Shown here piece after piece: positions 1 through 9,763 of a stretch of DNA of 64,000 bases (position 1 is the first letter of the stretch; every line of letters begins with the position of its first letter). This DNA comes from Pandoraea cepalis (lineage in GTDB: Bacteria; Pseudomonadota; Gammaproteobacteria; Burkholderiales; Burkholderiaceae): NCBI RefSeq assembly GCF_902459665.1, contig NZ_CABPSL010000001.1:186001-250000 (forward strand), written 5' to 3'. Below the pieces are notes generated by a model. That model did not search any database and was not told where the DNA came from. It saw only the letters and a list, made by a program, of their open reading frames with translations. The position numbers were made by a program, and so were the translations under genes.

Positions 1-1
1 C

Positions 2-1312
2 ATCGCCGCCGGAGAGGGCGCAAACCGGCCGTTGCTGGGCATTCCCGTTGCGCACAAGGACGTATTCGTCACGCGTGGCTGGCGCAGCACCGCTGGCTCG
101 CGCATGCTCGAGAACTACGTCAGTCCGTATGACGCCGCCGTCGTCGAGCGTCTGGCGCATGCGGGCATGGTCACGCTGGGCAAGACCAATATGGACGAGT
201 TCGCCATGGGCTCGTCGAACGAAAACTCGTATTACGGCCCGGTGAAGAACCCGTGGGACACGCGCGCCGTGCCCGGCGGCTCGTCGGGCGGGTCGGCTGC
301 CGCGGTGGCCGCGCGTCTCGCGCCGGTCGCCACCGGGACCGACACCGGCGGCTCGATCCGTCAGCCGGCGGCGTTCTGCGGCGTGACCGGCATCAAGCCG
401 ACGTATGGCCGCGTGTCGCGTTACGGCATGATCGCGTTCGCTTCGTCGCTCGACCAGGGCGGCCCGTTCGGTCATAGCGCGGCGGATTGCGCGTGGATGC
501 TCAACGGCATGGCGGGTTTCGACGAACGCGACTCGACCAGCCTGGAGCGCGCCGACGAAGACTTCGCGCGGGGTCTGGGCCGGCCGCTCGACGGCGCAAC
601 GGCCGACAAGCCGTTGGCCGGTCTGCGCATCGGCTTGCCGGCCGAGTACTTCGGTGAGGGCCTCGACGCCGACGTGCGCGAAGCGATCGACAACGCGTTG
701 CGTGAGTTCGAGCGGCTCGGCGCCGTGCGCGTGCCGGTGTCGCTGCCGAAGACCGAACTGTCGATTCCCGTGTACTACGTGCTGGCACCGGCCGAAGCCT
801 CGTCGAACCTGTCGCGTTTCGACGGCGTGCGTTACGGCCACCGCGCGGCCGAGTACCGCGATCTGCTCGACATGTACAAGAAGTCGCGCGCCGAAGGCTT
901 CGGCACCGAAGTCAAGCGCCGCATTCTCGTGGGCGCGTACGTGCTCTCGCACGGCTACTACGATGCTTACTACCTGCAGGCACAGAAGATTCGCCGTTTG
1001 ATCGCGCAGGACTTCCAGAATGCGTTCGCGCAGTGCGACGTCATCATGGGTCCGGTGGCGCCGTCGGTCGCGTGGAACCTCGGCGAGAAGAGCGCCGATC
1101 CGGTGCAGATGTATCTGGCCGACATTTACACGCTGTCGGTGAGCCTGGCCGGTTTGCCGGGGATGAGCCTGCCGGTCGGCGCGGGGCGCGATGCGCGTCC
1201 GGTCGGCCTGCAACTGATCGGCAACTACTTCGACGAAGCCCGCCTGCTGCAAGTGGCCGACGCGTTCCAGCGCGCGACCGACTGGCACAAACGCGCTCCG
1301 GCAGGCGTCTGA
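2..1312 (+). CDS. gatA: Asp-tRNA(Asn)/Glu-tRNA(Gln) amidotransferase subunit A, 5' end missing
   Basis: GatA is the glutaminase and amidase subunit of GatCAB, which converts Glu-tRNA(Gln) and Asp-tRNA(Asn) to their amidated forms in the cytoplasm. The reading frame is open from base 2, so the true start lies upstream. The amidase-signature triad is visible: the lysine of AHKDVF (fragment residue about 19), a serine in the GGSSGGS loop (about 92-98) and the nucleophilic serine in TDTGGSIRQ (about 113-121). About 436 residues remain of a family length near 490. A lipoprotein gene follows after 2 bp, then gatB. Confidence 0.97.
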   Translation: MAAGEGANRPLLGIPVAHKDVFVTRGWRSTAGSRMLENYVSPYDAAVVERLAHAGMVTLGKTNMDEFAMGSSNENSYYGPVKNPWDTRAVPGGSSGGSAAAVAARLAPVATGTDTGGSIRQPAAFCGVTGIKPTYGRVSRYGMIAFASSLDQGGPFGHSAADCAWMLNGMAGFDERDSTSLERADEDFARGLGRPLDGATADKPLAGLRIGLPAEYFGEGLDADVREAIDNALREFERLGAVRVPVSLPKTELSIPVYYVLAPAEASSNLSRFDGVRYGHRAAEYRDLLDMYKKSRAEGFGTEVKRRILVGAYVLSHGYYDAYYLQAQKIRRLIAQDFQNAFAQCDVIMGPVAPSVAWNLGEKSADPVQMYLADIYTLSVSLAGLPGMSLPVGAGRDARPVGLQLIGNYFDEARLLQVADAFQRATDWHKRAPAGV

Positions 1313-1314
1313 TC

Positions 1315-1806
1315 GTGCGCCGCCAACGCTTGACGACGTCGCTCGCCCCGCACGCCGCGTGGGTATCGAAGGGGCTGGCGCTCGCCGGCATGGTGCTCAC
1401 GCTCGCGTCGTGCAGCCTGCCGTTCGGGCGTCCTACGCCGATCGCCTACCGCGAGATCAATCTGTCGGGCTACTGCTCGCAGACGGACGAAGACGGTTTC
1501 CGCGAGCAGGCAACGCTCAAGGTGTCGGCCAATCAGGTGCAGTCGCTCGACTGGCGTCTGTGGGTCGGCCAGCGCGGGAGCTGCCACTTCAATCTGGCGG
1601 ATTTCCACCAGACGCAGTGGCGTCCGAGCATCGAACTGCGGGCGAACAGCGGAAGCTGCAAACTGCTCATCTGGCAGGATCCGGGCAACGTGACCATCGG
1701 TCATGCCAATTGCGAGGCGTATTGCACGCCGGGCATTTACCAGAACGCCTGGCCGGTGAGTTTCGATCCGCGCTCTGGGATTTGCGCGGCGGATACTCGC
1801 CGGTAG
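1315..1806 (+). CDS. Small secreted lipoprotein of unknown function
   Basis: This 163-residue protein starts at a GTG 2 bp after the gatA stop, so it is probably translated with gatA. The N-terminus has positive residues, a hydrophobic stretch and the lipobox LASC (around residue 28), which indicates signal peptidase II processing and lipid anchoring. The mature part contains about eight cysteines (YCSQ, GSCHF, GSCKL, ANCEAYC, GIC), suggesting disulfides in the periplasm. I do not recognise a family. It sits between two subunit genes of one enzyme, which is an unusual place for an envelope protein. The in-frame ATG at 1390 would remove the signal peptide and is unlikely. Confidence 0.8.
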   Translation: MRRQRLTTSLAPHAAWVSKGLALAGMVLTLASCSLPFGRPTPIAYREINLSGYCSQTDEDGFREQATLKVSANQVQSLDWRLWVGQRGSCHFNLADFHQTQWRPSIELRANSGSCKLLIWQDPGNVTIGHANCEAYCTPGIYQNAWPVSFDPRSGICAADTRR

Positions 1807-1933
1807 ACGCGAACCAGCGCCAGCCAGCATCGGCGAACAGGAACAGAGGCCGGAGCGTCACCGTCGCGGCGACGACCGGCGGCAAGGGCAGGGCGAACGC
1901 GCCATGCCGACAAGTTGAGACAGGGTGAACCTT

Positions 1934-3406
1934 ATGCAATGGGAAGTCGTTATTGGTCTGGAGACGCACACACAGCTCTCCACCGCTTCCAAGATTTTCT
2001 CGGGCGCATCGACGCAGTTCGGCGCGGCCCCCAACACGCAGGCCTGCCCCGTGGATCTGGCGCTGCCGGGCGTGTTGCCGGTGCTCAATCGCGGGGCTGT
2101 CGAGCGCGCGATCGAATTCGGCCTGGCCATTGGGGCGACGATTGCGCCGCGCAGCATCTTCGCGCGCAAGAATTACTTCTACCCCGACCTGCCGAAGGGC
2201 TATCAGATCAGCCAGTATGAAATCCCGGTGGTGCAGGGGGGGTCGTTGAAGATCCAGGTCGAGGCGGATGCCCGCACCGGTCGCGAAGCCTATGAAAAAG
2301 TCGTGACGCTCACGCGTGCGCACCTTGAGGAAGACGCGGGCAAGTCGCTGCACGAAGACTTCGCCGGCATGACCGGGATCGACCTGAACCGCGCCGGCAC
2401 GCCGCTGCTCGAAATTGTGACCGAGCCCGACATGCGCAGCGCGGCCGAGGCCGTGGCGTACGCGAAAGCGTTGCACGGACTCGTGGTGTGGCTCGGTATT
2501 TGCGATGGCAACATGCAGGAAGGCTCTTTCCGCTGCGACGCCAATGTCTCTGTGCGTCCGGTCGGTCAGCAGGCATTCGGCACGCGCGCCGAAATCAAGA
2601 ACCTGAACTCGTTCCGCTTTCTCGAAGAGGCGATTCAGTACGAAGTGCGCCGTCAGATCGAGTTGATCGAAGACGGCGGCACGGTGGTGCAGGAAACGCG
2701 TCTGTACGATCCGGACAAGAAGGAAACGCGTTCGATGCGCAGCAAGGAAGACGCGCACGACTATCGCTACTTCCCGGATCCGGATCTGCTGCCGCTCGTG
2801 ATCGATAACGCATGGATCGAGCGCGTGCGCGCCGGGTTGCCCGAGCTGCCCGCCGGCATGCAGGCGCGCTTCGTCGAGTCGTACGGCTTGTCCGACTACG
2901 ACGCCGCTGTGCTCACCCAATCGAAAGCGCAAGCGTCATACTTCGAAGCCGTGGTCGCGAAGGCGGGCAAGGCGAGCGCCAAGCCGGCCGCGAACTGGAT
3001 CATGGGCGAGCTGTCGTCCCTGCTGAACCGCGAAGACATCGGCATCGAGCAAAGCCCGGTCTCGAGCGCGCAGCTCGCGGGTCTGCTTGCTCGCATCGCC
3101 GACAACACGATCTCCAACAAGATCGCCAAGGAGGTCTTCCAGTTGATGTGGGAGGAGCGCGCCACCGATGAGGGCGCGGCGGATCGCCTCATCGAAGCGA
3201 AGGGGCTGAAGCAGATCACCGACACGGGCGCGATCGAGAAGATCATCGACGAGGTGCTGGCCGCCAACGCCAAGTCCGTCGAAGAGTTCCGCGCGGGCAA
3301 GGAGAAGGCATTCAACGCCTTGGTCGGCCAGGCGATGAAGGCCACCAAGGGCAAGGCCAATCCGGCCCAGGTCAACGAGTTGCTCAAGAAGAAGCTCGGG
3401 GCCTGA
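1934..3406 (+). CDS. gatB: Asp-tRNA(Asn)/Glu-tRNA(Gln) amidotransferase subunit B
   Basis: GatB is the tRNA-binding and kinase subunit of GatCAB; it activates the misacylated glutamate or aspartate with ATP and receives ammonia from GatA. The product (490 residues) opens with [12 protein letters not shown], the conserved GatB start, and ends with the helical YqeY-like tail domain ending in [10 protein letters not shown]. Metal and ATP-site motifs such as [14 protein letters not shown] and EDAGKSLH are intact. I prefer ATG 1934, which has a CAGGG element about 8 bp upstream, over the in-frame GTG at 1925, which would overlap that element. It is co-directional with gatA. Confidence 0.97.
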   Translation: MQWEVVIGLETHTQLSTASKIFSGASTQFGAAPNTQACPVDLALPGVLPVLNRGAVERAIEFGLAIGATIAPRSIFARKNYFYPDLPKGYQISQYEIPVVQGGSLKIQVEADARTGREAYEKVVTLTRAHLEEDAGKSLHEDFAGMTGIDLNRAGTPLLEIVTEPDMRSAAEAVAYAKALHGLVVWLGICDGNMQEGSFRCDANVSVRPVGQQAFGTRAEIKNLNSFRFLEEAIQYEVRRQIELIEDGGTVVQETRLYDPDKKETRSMRSKEDAHDYRYFPDPDLLPLVIDNAWIERVRAGLPELPAGMQARFVESYGLSDYDAAVLTQSKAQASYFEAVVAKAGKASAKPAANWIMGELSSLLNREDIGIEQSPVSSAQLAGLLARIADNTISNKIAKEVFQLMWEERATDEGAADRLIEAKGLKQITDTGAIEKIIDEVLAANAKSVEEFRAGKEKAFNALVGQAMKATKGKANPAQVNELLKKKLGA

Positions 3407-3450
3407 CGCGGGAGAACCCGGCGCCAACGGGGACGAGAATCCCTTGGGCA

Positions 3451-3490
3451 AAAAGCGCGGTGGCCGGTTCGGCACCGCGCTTTTGTTTTT
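3451..3490 (+). terminator. Rho-independent terminator after gatB
   Basis: A perfect 12-bp stem (AAAAGCGCGGTG at 3451-3462 with CACCGCGCTTTT at 3473-3484) closes a 10-base loop and runs into a T-rich tract. It ends the gatAB operon and separates it from ppk2. Confidence 0.85.
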
Positions 3491-3530
3491 GCGAGATACT
3501 AGCCCGCAGGCCTGTCACGAGGAGTTGGCG

Positions 3531-4337
3531 ATGTTCGAGAAATACCGCGTACCGCTCGGCAAGAAGCTCGACCTGTCGGATTACGATCCGGCCGATACGC
3601 CATTTACCGGCGAGAGCAAGGGCGACGACAAGGCGCGCATGGCCGAGCTGGCGCTCAAGCTCGACGAGTTGCAGACGCTTCTGCACGCCAACAGCCGGCA
3701 ACGTGTCCTGCTCGTGTTGCAGGGCATGGACACCAGCGGCAAGGACAGCACCATTCGCGCGGTGTTCCAGAACGTCGATCCGCTCGGCATTCGCGTGGCG
3801 AATTTCAAGTCGCCCACGCCCACGGAACTGGCGCGCGACTTTCTGTGGCGTGTCCATAGCGTCGTGCCGGGGGCGGGCGAGTTGGTGATCTTCAATCGCA
3901 GCCATTACGAAGACGTGCTCATCACGCGCGTGCATGACTGGATCGACGCCGACGAGTGCAAGCGACGCTACACGCACATCAACAACTTCGAGCGTCTGCT
4001 GGCTGACAACCACACGCGCATCGTCAAGTGCTTCCTGTATATCTCGTCCGACGAGCAGCGCAAGCGCTTGCAGGAGCGCATCGACGATCCGAACAAGCAC
4101 TGGAAGTTCGAACTGAACGATCTGAAGGAACGCAGCTTCTGGCCGCATTACACCAAGGCTTACGAGGCGGCGCTAGCGGCCACGTCGACGGAACACGCGC
4201 CGTGGTACGTCGTGCCGTCCGACTCGAAACGTCACCGCAACCTGATGGTGGCTGAGTTGCTGGCGCAGGCGCTGACCGATCTGAATCTGTCCTACCCGCC
4301 CGCACGACCGGAACTCGCGGGCATGAAGGTGGAATGA
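3531..4337 (+). CDS. ppk2: Polyphosphate kinase 2 family protein (polyphosphate:nucleotide phosphotransferase)
   Basis: PPK2 enzymes transfer phosphate between polyphosphate and nucleotides in the cytoplasm. This 268-residue protein has the Walker A motif GMDTSGKD (65-72) and the Walker B-type motif NRSHYEDV (from 122). One PPK2 domain of this size, with an MFEKYRVP-type start, resembles the smaller single-domain subgroup that includes AMP- and ADP-phosphorylating enzymes; exact substrate preference cannot be read from sequence. ATG 3531 is preceded by a clear GAGGAG element; an upstream in-frame start at 3444 would lie in the gatB terminator and is rejected. Confidence 0.92.
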   Translation: MFEKYRVPLGKKLDLSDYDPADTPFTGESKGDDKARMAELALKLDELQTLLHANSRQRVLLVLQGMDTSGKDSTIRAVFQNVDPLGIRVANFKSPTPTELARDFLWRVHSVVPGAGELVIFNRSHYEDVLITRVHDWIDADECKRRYTHINNFERLLADNHTRIVKCFLYISSDEQRKRLQERIDDPNKHWKFELNDLKERSFWPHYTKAYEAALAATSTEHAPWYVVPSDSKRHRNLMVAELLAQALTDLNLSYPPARPELAGMKVE

Positions 4338-4828
4338 CTGCGGTGCGCTGACGCGTCCGGCGTCGCGTTTTCGGCGGCGAGCGGCGCAAATCCGCTGTGC
4401 GTCCGGTCTTCCACGGCGCGTTGCGTCACCGTCCCGATCTGCGTACGCAGGCGCGCCACGCGCCTTGTGAAACCGCTGAATGATGACGTCGGCACGCGAC
4501 GTTGGGAATACTCTTGCTGCGGTTGGGCCGATTCTGACGGCCACGACGACCCCTGACGCAACACTCGTTCGCGTCGATCCTTGCCCCTCCTTGCGCTGAA
4601 CTTCCTCCAGGACGCTTGTTCGCCGTTTGGCGATAGACAGCGACTTATCGAAATTGGCACGCAGATGGGGGCTTTCCTGCCCCCCGGAATTGTCAATTTG
4701 CGAAAAATTCGGATAACACGCGATAACGCGGTGCCGGGTGTTCAGGCATAAATCGCCCCTGTCGCAGCGCACGGATGTCACCGCAAAGGCGCGCGGCTTT
4801 CCCAATCGATTTGCTCAGGAAGAGGGGT
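4338..4828 (+). other. Non-coding stretch before the pilus locus, with a possible promoter
   Basis: No convincing gene is present. A possible sigma-70 promoter is TTGTCA (4690-4695) and GATAAC (4712-4717) with a 16-bp spacer, leaving a leader of about 100 nt before the prepilin gene. A short GC hairpin (GGGGGC at 4667-4672 with GCCCCC at 4679-4684) lies just upstream and has no T-tract. Open frames here look like antisense or random high-GC frames. Confidence 0.4.
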
Positions 4829-5476
4829 ATGGACATGCAAGTGAACGAGGGCGCACTCGTGCAAATGAAAAACAAGATGAAGGGTCGGTGGATCAAGCGC
4901 GGCCAGCGCGGTGTGACGCTGGTCGAGTTGTCCGTCGCCGTCGCGGTCATGGGGCTGATCATGGCCGGGGCGATGGTGGGTGTGCCCAGGCTGATGAACT
5001 CCGTGCGCGTGAACCAGGAGATCAAGGACTGGCAGATGGCCGTGGTGTCGATTCAGAACGCCGTGCTTTCCGGGCAACTGACGGCCAAGACTAACCCGCA
5101 AGATATGGACAAGATGGGTTTGTTCGGCTCGATTACCCCGTCTCCGGCAGGTACAGCCGGTGAATATCTGAATCGCTTCGGCGGCACCCTGAAAATGACG
5201 CCGATCACGACCAAGATCAACGACGGGCCGAATTTCGGGGTGCAGGTGACGTCGGAGGATGTTCCCAGCGATCAATGTCAGAAGTTCATGACGACGCTGC
5301 ACTCGAATTTCGCGACCGTCACCGTGAACGGGGCGAATCTCAAGAATTTGAAAAAGCCCTTCGAGATGAGCAACCTGGCGACCGCGTGCCAATCCTCGAA
5401 TATGGGGGGAGAAGACTCGGCCCAGAAGAATGACCTGACCAAGGCGAAGCTCGAATTCACCATCAGCGGCTCCTGA
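4829..5476 (+). CDS. pilS: Type IVb prepilin (PilS-like major pilin)
   Basis: This 215-residue protein is the predicted pilin subunit. It has a long basic leader, as in type IVb prepilins, and the processing site RG/VTLVEL, where the prepilin peptidase would cut after glycine; position +5 of the mature protein is glutamate, followed by a hydrophobic helix (VAVAVMGLIMAGAMVGV) that anchors and polymerises the subunit. Two cysteines in the C-terminal half (DQCQKF, ATACQSS) could form the pilin disulfide loop. ATG 4829 and ATG 4835 both follow the purine-rich 4817-4827 element. It is the first gene of the pilus locus. Confidence 0.85.
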   Translation: MDMQVNEGALVQMKNKMKGRWIKRGQRGVTLVELSVAVAVMGLIMAGAMVGVPRLMNSVRVNQEIKDWQMAVVSIQNAVLSGQLTAKTNPQDMDKMGLFGSITPSPAGTAGEYLNRFGGTLKMTPITTKINDGPNFGVQVTSEDVPSDQCQKFMTTLHSNFATVTVNGANLKNLKKPFEMSNLATACQSSNMGGEDSAQKNDLTKAKLEFTISGS

Positions 5477-5531
5477 TCGGATGATCGAACCCAGTCCGGC
5501 ATTTCGGCATTGAATTCGACGTGAGGAAACC

Positions 5532-6110
5532 ATGCCTATCAAAAGCGTGCTGACCGCGGCTATCGCGACAACCGTCTGGTCGAGTACGGCGGTCGCTGTC
5601 GAGAAGTTTCGAGAGGCGCCTCGATCGCCCGATCTGCAGATCGCCTTCGCCAGTCATAAACCGTTGATGTCCGGCAGAGGGGCGGCGGTCTCGCCGCCAC
5701 CATCGTTCGCGAGTGCGCTGGACACGGCACCGTCGAACGATGCACTGCCGGAGGGGGGCTTGACGTCCGCATTGCCCGCATTGCCCCTATCGGCCGTGTC
5801 GCCATCGCCGGCCGTCGCCGCGTCGGAGCCGCTTGCGCAGGTCGAAGTGCGCGAGCTTCTCGAACTGCTCATGTCGCCGGGCGACGGCCGCGTCTCTGTG
5901 GCGCTTGCGCGTTACCTGCAGGCGCACGGCTGGCAACTCGCCTGGGAGATCGATCGCGACTTCCCCATCGAGTATCCCGCCACCTTCACGGGCGACTTCC
6001 TGGGCATCGTCGAGCAGGTCGTGGTCTCGTTGCAGAACACCGATGCTCCCATTCGCGTGAAAGTCTACGAGGCCAACCGCGTGCTGCGCGTCGTTCACGC
6101 CACACAATAA
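5532..6110 (+). CDS. TcpQ-domain type IVb pilus assembly protein (PilL C-terminal-like)
   Basis: The 192-residue product has an N-terminal signal peptide (cleavage near AVAVE), a proline/alanine/serine-rich linker to about residue 95, and a C-terminal TcpQ-like domain (about 105-190) with the pattern GWQLAWEIDRDFPIEY and a later IRVKVYEANRVLRV strand. TcpQ and PilL C-terminal domains are periplasmic and help place or stabilise the pilus secretin. It lies between the prepilin and secretin genes. It is much shorter than full-length PilL, so only the C-terminal module is kept. Confidence 0.75.
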   Translation: MPIKSVLTAAIATTVWSSTAVAVEKFREAPRSPDLQIAFASHKPLMSGRGAAVSPPPSFASALDTAPSNDALPEGGLTSALPALPLSAVSPSPAVAASEPLAQVEVRELLELLMSPGDGRVSVALARYLQAHGWQLAWEIDRDFPIEYPATFTGDFLGIVEQVVVSLQNTDAPIRVKVYEANRVLRVVHATQ

Positions 6111-6161
6111 CAAGCGTTGCGCTCCCCCCCGGCGCAGCCTTCATCACGGAAGCGGTAATCC

Positions 6162-7955
6162 ATGAGTAAGCGACTTGGCGTGTTGTGCGCCACTACGTTC
6201 CTGACGGCGTGCGGCACGCCCGGCATGCTCTCCAAGACCGACGCCAACGTTTCGCAGGTGCAGACGAACGCGCAATCGGCGTTCGACACGCATGCGGCGG
6301 TTCCGATTCGCGCCATCGAGCACGTTGAGGGGGCGTGGCTGGCGAAGCGTTCCGTCCCGATCAACGCCTCGATAGCGTTGCCGGACTTCTTCAAGCGCAA
6401 CGTGCGCTTCGCGACTGGCGCGCCATTGCCGATGTCGGTCGTGCTGGCCCAGGTGGCACGCGGCAACGGCTTGACCATCCGCCTGGCCTCGGACGTGTCG
6501 TGCGCCGCGGGTGGCGGCAGCGGCGCGGGTAGCGGCGGGGGCGGCCCGCGCGCCGCGAATCGTGGCGGCAATGGCGGCAGCCCGGCAAATCTCTTCCAGC
6601 TCAATTGCGCCGCCACGGGCGAGCCGACCGTGCCGCTGCAATATACCGGCACGCTGTCGGGGCTGTTGGACACCATTGCGTTTCGAACGGGAACGCACTG
6701 GACCTACCGTGACGGCGTCGTTCATTTCGCTCGGTATGTCACGCGCACTTTCCAGATCAAGATGATGCCAGGCAGTTCGTCGTATCGGGCGTCGGTGGGC
6801 AAGGCGTCGCAAATGCAGGCCAGTCGAGGCGCCTCGGGCGCTGGCGGGGCGGGCGGCTCGGCGGGCGGCGTCGATCTGAGCTTCAACGCCGACGCCAACG
6901 TGAGCGTGGAGTCCGAACTCGATTACTGGTCGGATCTCGTCAAGACGGTGAGCGACATGCTCTCCGAGGGCGGACGTGTCACGCCGTCCGTCGTGACGAG
7001 TTCGCTGGTCGTGAGCGACTCGGCTGACGTCATTGAGCGGGTGGCGAGCTATATCGACGCGGAGAACGCGGTGCTCGGCCGTCAGGTCAAGTTGCGCGTG
7101 CGGGTGTACTCGGTCTCGCTCGAGGAGAATTCGGCCACGGGCGTCGACTGGGATCTGGTGTATCAGGCGGCGAGCGGCATCACGCTTGGCCTGGCGGGCC
7201 CCGCAGCCGGCGGTTCGCTCATGTCGCGCAAAGGTGGGATGCAGCTCAGAACGATCGATACCGGCCGTTTCAAGGGGTCCAACGCCTTTATTCGCGCGCT
7301 CAGCCAGCAGGGGCGCGTGAGTACGGTGATCGACACCACGGTCGTCACGCTGAACAATCAGCCGGCGCCGGTCGCCGTCACTCAGAATCAGGGCTTCGTC
7401 GCGCAAACGAAGATGACGCCCGGCAACTACGGCGGACAAGCCGTTGTGACCGCGGAACAGTCGGTGCTGACCACGGGTTTCGTGATGAATCTGCTGCCCA
7501 CGCTCATGGACAACCGAAGCGTGATGCTGCAGGTGCAGATCGACATGTCCGACCTCAGGAAGCTCGACAAGATCAATCTGCGCACGGGCAAGGAAACGCC
7601 GAGCGGCAGCAACGCGGGCGCCGGAGAGGGCTCGGGCACGGACGTGAGCGCGAAAATCGGAACCGATGGCGTGCAGGTGGGCATTGGCGGCCAGGGCGAG
7701 AGCGGTCGCGGGAGCGGCGACGACGGTCTCGGCGTGGGCACCTTTATGCAGTTGCCGATCACGGCGTCGATCCAGACCATGCAGCGGGCATCGCTCAAGT
7801 CGGGCGATACGCTGGTGCTCAGCGGCTTCCGCCGCAAGGACGATTCGACCGATCGCGACGGCATCTTCAATTACGAAGGCGGCACGAAGGAGGCGCGTCA
7901 GCAGGTCAAGGAAGTCGTCATCCTGATTTCGCCGGAACTGACCGAGGGCGTGTGA
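6162..7955 (+). CDS. pilN: Type IVb pilus secretin, lipoprotein (PilN/BfpB family)
   Basis: This 597-residue protein is the outer-membrane pore for the pilus. It begins with a lipoprotein signal (lipobox LTAC near residue 17), followed by an STN-like region, a secretin N-domain and the C-terminal secretin beta domain (roughly 330-597), with the late motifs LKSGDTLVLSGF and VKEVVILISPEL typical of secretins. Three glycine/serine-rich stretches (about 112-142, 220-235 and 480-525) interrupt the folded domains. It overlaps nothing and is 1 bp from pilO, so translation is likely coupled. Confidence 0.93.
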   Translation: MSKRLGVLCATTFLTACGTPGMLSKTDANVSQVQTNAQSAFDTHAAVPIRAIEHVEGAWLAKRSVPINASIALPDFFKRNVRFATGAPLPMSVVLAQVARGNGLTIRLASDVSCAAGGGSGAGSGGGGPRAANRGGNGGSPANLFQLNCAATGEPTVPLQYTGTLSGLLDTIAFRTGTHWTYRDGVVHFARYVTRTFQIKMMPGSSSYRASVGKASQMQASRGASGAGGAGGSAGGVDLSFNADANVSVESELDYWSDLVKTVSDMLSEGGRVTPSVVTSSLVVSDSADVIERVASYIDAENAVLGRQVKLRVRVYSVSLEENSATGVDWDLVYQAASGITLGLAGPAAGGSLMSRKGGMQLRTIDTGRFKGSNAFIRALSQQGRVSTVIDTTVVTLNNQPAPVAVTQNQGFVAQTKMTPGNYGGQAVVTAEQSVLTTGFVMNLLPTLMDNRSVMLQVQIDMSDLRKLDKINLRTGKETPSGSNAGAGEGSGTDVSAKIGTDGVQVGIGGQGESGRGSGDDGLGVGTFMQLPITASIQTMQRASLKSGDTLVLSGFRRKDDSTDRDGIFNYEGGTKEARQQVKEVVILISPELTEGV

Positions 7956-7956
7956 C

Positions 7957-9312
7957 ATGACGCGCATATTGTCCAACCATCTCGTCGTCGGTGGGCAGTG
8001 GGAGACGTTGATCGGCTTGCAGAAGGAAGCCACGGAGATCCGTGGACTTGCCAGAAGCCGGGATGCATCGCACTTCGCCGTGGCCGACGACGGCGCCGGT
8101 ACGCGCACCGTTGGCCTGTTTTCAACGGACCCGGCCATCAAGGGGCAAGGCACGCCGGAGCGATACGCGCTGGGCGCCGTACTCGGTGCGATGGTCGAGG
8201 CGCCGAATGTCGCGTTTCTGCATCCAGATCCCGACAATGCCGCGGCAACGCTCCTCGTCACGCTGCGCGATCACCGTCCGGAACTGGATCTGGTGGTGCC
8301 GGTGTCCGACGTGCGCGCGCGGCTGGAGCAATGGGCCGCCGAGATCGACGGCGAAATCACGATTGCCGGCGTCGCGCCCCTGAGTTTCGGCGTTGCCGAC
8401 GTGGCGCTCACGCTCGACGATATCGCGAAGCAGGTCGATCAGGAACCGTCGCGCGAGGCGTGTCTTCAGGCGGTGCGCAAGCCCTTGCCGGCGCGGCAAC
8501 TGAAAATCGCGGCCATCGCACTCGTCACGCTCTGTCTCGTCGGTGGCGCCGGGGCGTGGGGGTGGTCCTGGTATGACGGCATGCAGCAGGCGAAGCGCGC
8601 GGCGGCCAATCGGGTCGATCCGGTCGACGTCTACAAGCAGGCGCTTGCGCGCGCTATCGCCGCGGAGCCGTTCTCGGCGGGGGCGTCGTATGCGCGTCGA
8701 CTGCAATACACGATTCAGGCCCTGCCGGCGAACGCGGGCGGATGGCGTCCCGCCGCCATTTCGTGCAACGCGCAGGACTGTGAGATTCAGTGGAAGCGCC
8801 AGGAGGGCGGCACATTCGATCTGCTCCTCTCGCAACGTCCGAACGCGAAGATCGTCGATCTCGACCACGCGACGGAGTCCATGACGCCCGTCGACGCCGT
8901 CGCGCCGATGTCGAAGCCCGCCGTCGCCGCGACGGCCGGTGTTGTCACGCAAACGCTTGCCGACGACGAAGACGATCCCGATGACGGCGAAGCGCGTGTG
9001 ACGCCTGTGCCGCGCACGCAATTCCTGCGTACGGCGGGTGCCCGCCTGCAATCGCTCGGCGACTACGGCATGGACATCTCGCTCTCGATGCCTCAGCCGC
9101 TCGTCAAAGTGCCGCCGGAGGTCGCGGGACGCAGCGATGTGCCGCCGCCGATCGCCAAGGGTGAGTGGAAGATGGCCGGGCACCTGGCGTTCGTCGATTC
9201 CGTGGCCGGTTTGATGATGCGCGCCGGCAACATGTCGTTGCACGAGTTGACGATCGTGATCGACGACACCAAACCCGTCTTCTCCGCTCAAGGAACCTAC
9301 TATGTCCACTAA
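7957..9312 (+). CDS. pilO: Type IVb pilus inner-membrane assembly protein PilO (PilO2 family)
   Basis: PilO-type proteins form part of the inner-membrane alignment complex linking the ATPase and platform to the secretin. The 451-residue product has an N-terminal cytoplasmic domain, one transmembrane segment (about 188-208, AAIALVTLCLVGGAGAWGW) and a periplasmic C-terminal half. The N-terminal start MTRILSNHLVVGGQWE and domain order fit the PilO2 family of R64-type pili. It starts 1 bp after the secretin stop and overlaps pilP by 11 bp. Confidence 0.85.
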   Translation: MTRILSNHLVVGGQWETLIGLQKEATEIRGLARSRDASHFAVADDGAGTRTVGLFSTDPAIKGQGTPERYALGAVLGAMVEAPNVAFLHPDPDNAAATLLVTLRDHRPELDLVVPVSDVRARLEQWAAEIDGEITIAGVAPLSFGVADVALTLDDIAKQVDQEPSREACLQAVRKPLPARQLKIAAIALVTLCLVGGAGAWGWSWYDGMQQAKRAAANRVDPVDVYKQALARAIAAEPFSAGASYARRLQYTIQALPANAGGWRPAAISCNAQDCEIQWKRQEGGTFDLLLSQRPNAKIVDLDHATESMTPVDAVAPMSKPAVAATAGVVTQTLADDEDDPDDGEARVTPVPRTQFLRTAGARLQSLGDYGMDISLSMPQPLVKVPPEVAGRSDVPPPIAKGEWKMAGHLAFVDSVAGLMMRAGNMSLHELTIVIDDTKPVFSAQGTYYVH

Positions 9313-9763
9313 GCTTCGCCTGATCGCAGGGGTCGCGACGGCCGCAATATTGTCGCTGCCGATGTCGATCGTGCCCGCGCGTGCCGCCGAGACAATCGAC
9401 ACCTTTGCGCGCGCCCACCTCAAGTCGTCGCAGGAAGCCGCGGACGCCCAGAGCGAGGCGAAAGGGGCTGAGCGTCCGCCCGCGACGGGGGGGGCGCCCG
9501 ACGTGCCGCCGGAGCTGCTCTTCATTCACGGCGTCGACGAGACCACAGTGGCCTATTTGCGCGTCGATGGCCGCTTCGGCTACAACGTGAGCGACGGCGA
9601 CCGGTTCGGCGACTGGCGGGTGGTGAAGATCGGCAGCGACTTCGTCGACGTGGCGCGAGGCGGCAAGCCACGTCGCCTGCTGTTGCCCAACGCGATGGGC
9701 CCGGCACCCACGAGCAACGCAAGACAGGGCTCACCAGGGCGACGCGATGGCAACGATTTCTGA
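9302..9763 (+). CDS. pilP: Type IVb pilus biogenesis protein PilP
   Basis: This 153-residue protein has a signal peptide ending near ARA/AET, so it is periplasmic. The C-terminal part contains GDRFGDWRVVKIGSDFVDV and a following basic strand, the PilP pattern of a small beta domain that binds secretin and PilO. It overlaps pilO upstream by 11 bp and pilQ downstream by 17 bp, consistent with tight co-translation and matched stoichiometry. Confidence 0.85.
   Translation: MSTKLRLIAGVATAAILSLPMSIVPARAAETIDTFARAHLKSSQEAADAQSEAKGAERPPATGGAPDVPPELLFIHGVDETTVAYLRVDGRFGYNVSDGDRFGDWRVVKIGSDFVDVARGGKPRRLLLPNAMGPAPTSNARQGSPGRRDGNDF

Noticed and set aside
1667-2932. 421-codon minus-strand open frame antisense to gatB
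   Set aside because: Translation has no domain pattern; it mirrors a well-conserved gatB and is a product of high GC.
6144-8261. 705-codon minus-strand open frame antisense to the secretin gene
   Set aside because: Arginine/histidine-rich translation without motifs, opposite a clear secretin in a tightly packed operon.
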